7,177 nucleotides of DNA. Source: Nitrososphaerales archaeon TH5895. Its GTDB lineage: Archaea; Thermoproteota; Nitrososphaeria; Nitrososphaerales; Nitrososphaeraceae. The notes below the pieces were generated by a model, which saw nothing but the letters and a program-made list of their open reading frames with translations, ran no database searches and had not been told where the DNA came from. Below, in pieces: positions 6,564-7,177 of this stretch. Position 1 is the stretch's first letter. Every line of letters starts with the position of its first letter. Made by a program: the position numbers and the translations under genes. Location of the stretch: positions 1-7,177 of the forward strand of contig JAATVS010000025.1 of assembly GCA_014523695.1 (NCBI GenBank), in the 5' to 3' direction.

Positions 6564-6842
6564 TTAGTAGTACCAGCAAATTAAGGTAAAACCAGCAACA
6601 GTATACAGAACTAGATATATCGAAACCGGTAGGTATCTGAAATATTCTAATGCAGAACCAATAGCACATGTAACGAGTAATAACAGTAAAGTGATCGTAG
6701 CCTCGTATGATCTTTCCGTTCTATCTCAAATCAATCACCACCCCGTCATCATCATGTTTAAGATGCAAGCTTTCTCATTTGATTTGTGGCCTTCATAATT
6801 CCTGGCCAATTCAAGTTGATCTTTATAATTTTCTTCAATCAT
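6564..6842 (-). pseudogene. Broken gene for a small membrane protein with two helices
   Basis: From an ATG at 6842 the frame reads MIEENYKDQLELARNYEGHK and continues to a TGA at 6735-6737, 35 codons in all. After a second in-frame TGA (6726-6728) the same frame gives 53 residues with two clear membrane segments, ATITLLLLLVTCAIGSALEY and LPVSIYLVLYTVAGFTLICW, ending at TAA 6564-6566. Between the two parts a neighbouring frame (6724-6768) reads LHLKHDDDGVVIDLR, which fits the missing middle better than the in-frame text, so a pair of compensating frameshifts is more likely than two stops. The product would be an inner-membrane protein of about 90 residues with a charged cytoplasmic N-terminus and a helical hairpin. 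I do not recognise the family. Confidence 0.5.
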
Positions 6843-6872
6843 TTGCTAAGTAAAGTGTTATATCGCTCATCG

Positions 6873-7016
6873 TTATCCGAAAGTATAGTAACCTCCAACC
6901 AATTTTCCACCTGCTTTTTCGACCGATGTCTTAAAGGAATTGTACCGGTCTGAAGATTCGTTGATCTTGCCAATCCCTTGTTCCGTCCAATTAATGAGTA
7001 GGATATAGTGTGACAA
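6873..7016 (-). pseudogene. Truncated GYD-domain protein
   Basis: From a TTG at 7016 the frame gives 47 residues: MSHYILLINWTEQGIGKINE, then DRYNSFKTSVEKAGGKLVGGYYTFG, then TAA at 6873-6875. This matches the start of GYD-domain proteins, small ferredoxin-like-fold proteins of about 90-100 residues usually beginning M-x-x-Y-x-x-L-I-N-W-T and continuing through an AGG-K-V-x-G-x-Y-x-x-x-G strand. The family's biochemical role is not established. The second half of the fold, including the GxYD motif that names the family, is missing: downstream in frame there are further stops, and no other frame restores it. The TTG is chosen because it gives the family-typical N-terminus and lies about 30 bases from a strong TATA box. 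A 47-residue half-domain would probably not fold. Confidence 0.68.
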
Positions 7017-7042
7017 ATGTAACAGATAGATAGAGGGCTACT

Positions 7043-7050
7043 ATTTATAT
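7043..7050 (-). promoter_or_regulatory. TATA-like box for the GYD gene
   Basis: On the minus strand ATATAAAT is a near-ideal archaeal TATA box centred about 30 bases before the TTG start at 7016, predicting a leaderless or nearly leaderless transcript. The promoter thus appears intact although the coding sequence is truncated. Confidence 0.55.
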
Positions 7051-7177
7051 GTCACATAAATAACTAATTGGAGGCTAGTACCGCTGCTTTTTTGTTGTGA
7101 GTCAGAGACTAGTTCCCTGTCCATATCTCTCTCGTGTTTCCAGTATCACTAACTTTACTCTTATAGACTCCAACACC

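Noticed and set aside
6875..7009. Second minus-strand frame over GYD reading RHRSKKQVENWLEVTILSDN
   Set aside because: It looks protein-like but overlaps the GYD frame, whose NWTEQG...EKAGGKLVGGYY pattern is a much stronger family match. It is treated as a shadow.
7109..7177. Minus-strand frame from the window edge ending VSDTGNTREIWTGN and TAG
   Set aside because: Only 22 codons. A second frame over the same bases is equally open and protein-like, and there is no family match, so a gene end cannot be claimed.

Overview
The window looks like a chromosomal segment of an ammonia-oxidising-type archaeon (Nitrososphaeria/Thaumarchaeota). This is inferred from AT-rich TATA-like boxes about 26-32 bases upstream of start codons with no Shine-Dalgarno sequence, TTG starts, T-run terminators, and gene content often seen in that group: a secreted duplicated-domain protein, hemolysin-type calcium-binding repeats, a GYD-domain protein, a PPK2 kinase, and a heavy-metal P-type ATPase. 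No 16S, amo or other marker gene is present, so genus is not assigned.

Layout. Bases 1-96 hold the last 31 codons of an unidentified plus-strand gene, followed by a T-run terminator. Bases 335-1597 encode an intact secreted protein of 420 residues with an internal duplication. Bases 1598-2388 hold no intact gene: first a fragment with a membrane-like stretch interrupted by stops, then a structured inverted-repeat patch, then a promoter and a broken RTX (calcium-binding nonapeptide repeat) gene. Bases 2389-3207 are a PPK2 polyphosphate kinase gene interrupted by one in-frame TAA. A convergent gap follows. On the minus strand, 5831 to 3391 is a two-gene metal-transport unit: a 110-residue HMA-like protein without the usual CxxC, overlapping by four bases (TTGA) a 703-residue P1B-type ATPase with the unusual transmembrane motif CPD. 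From 5997 to about 7016, also on the minus strand, lie three damaged genes: a Cys/Pro-rich protein with an acidic tail, a small two-helix membrane protein, and a GYD-domain protein cut to 47 residues.

How it fits together. The only complete functional unit is the HMA/ATPase pair, which should move a soft transition metal (most likely copper) across the cytoplasmic membrane. Five flanking genes (PPK2, RTX, Cys-rich, membrane protein, GYD) carry stops or frameshifts, while the 703- and 420-codon genes are uninterrupted. That contrast favours real gene decay over a poor-quality sequence, although raw reads would be needed to prove it. I see no tRNA, rRNA, CRISPR array, insertion sequence or defence system.
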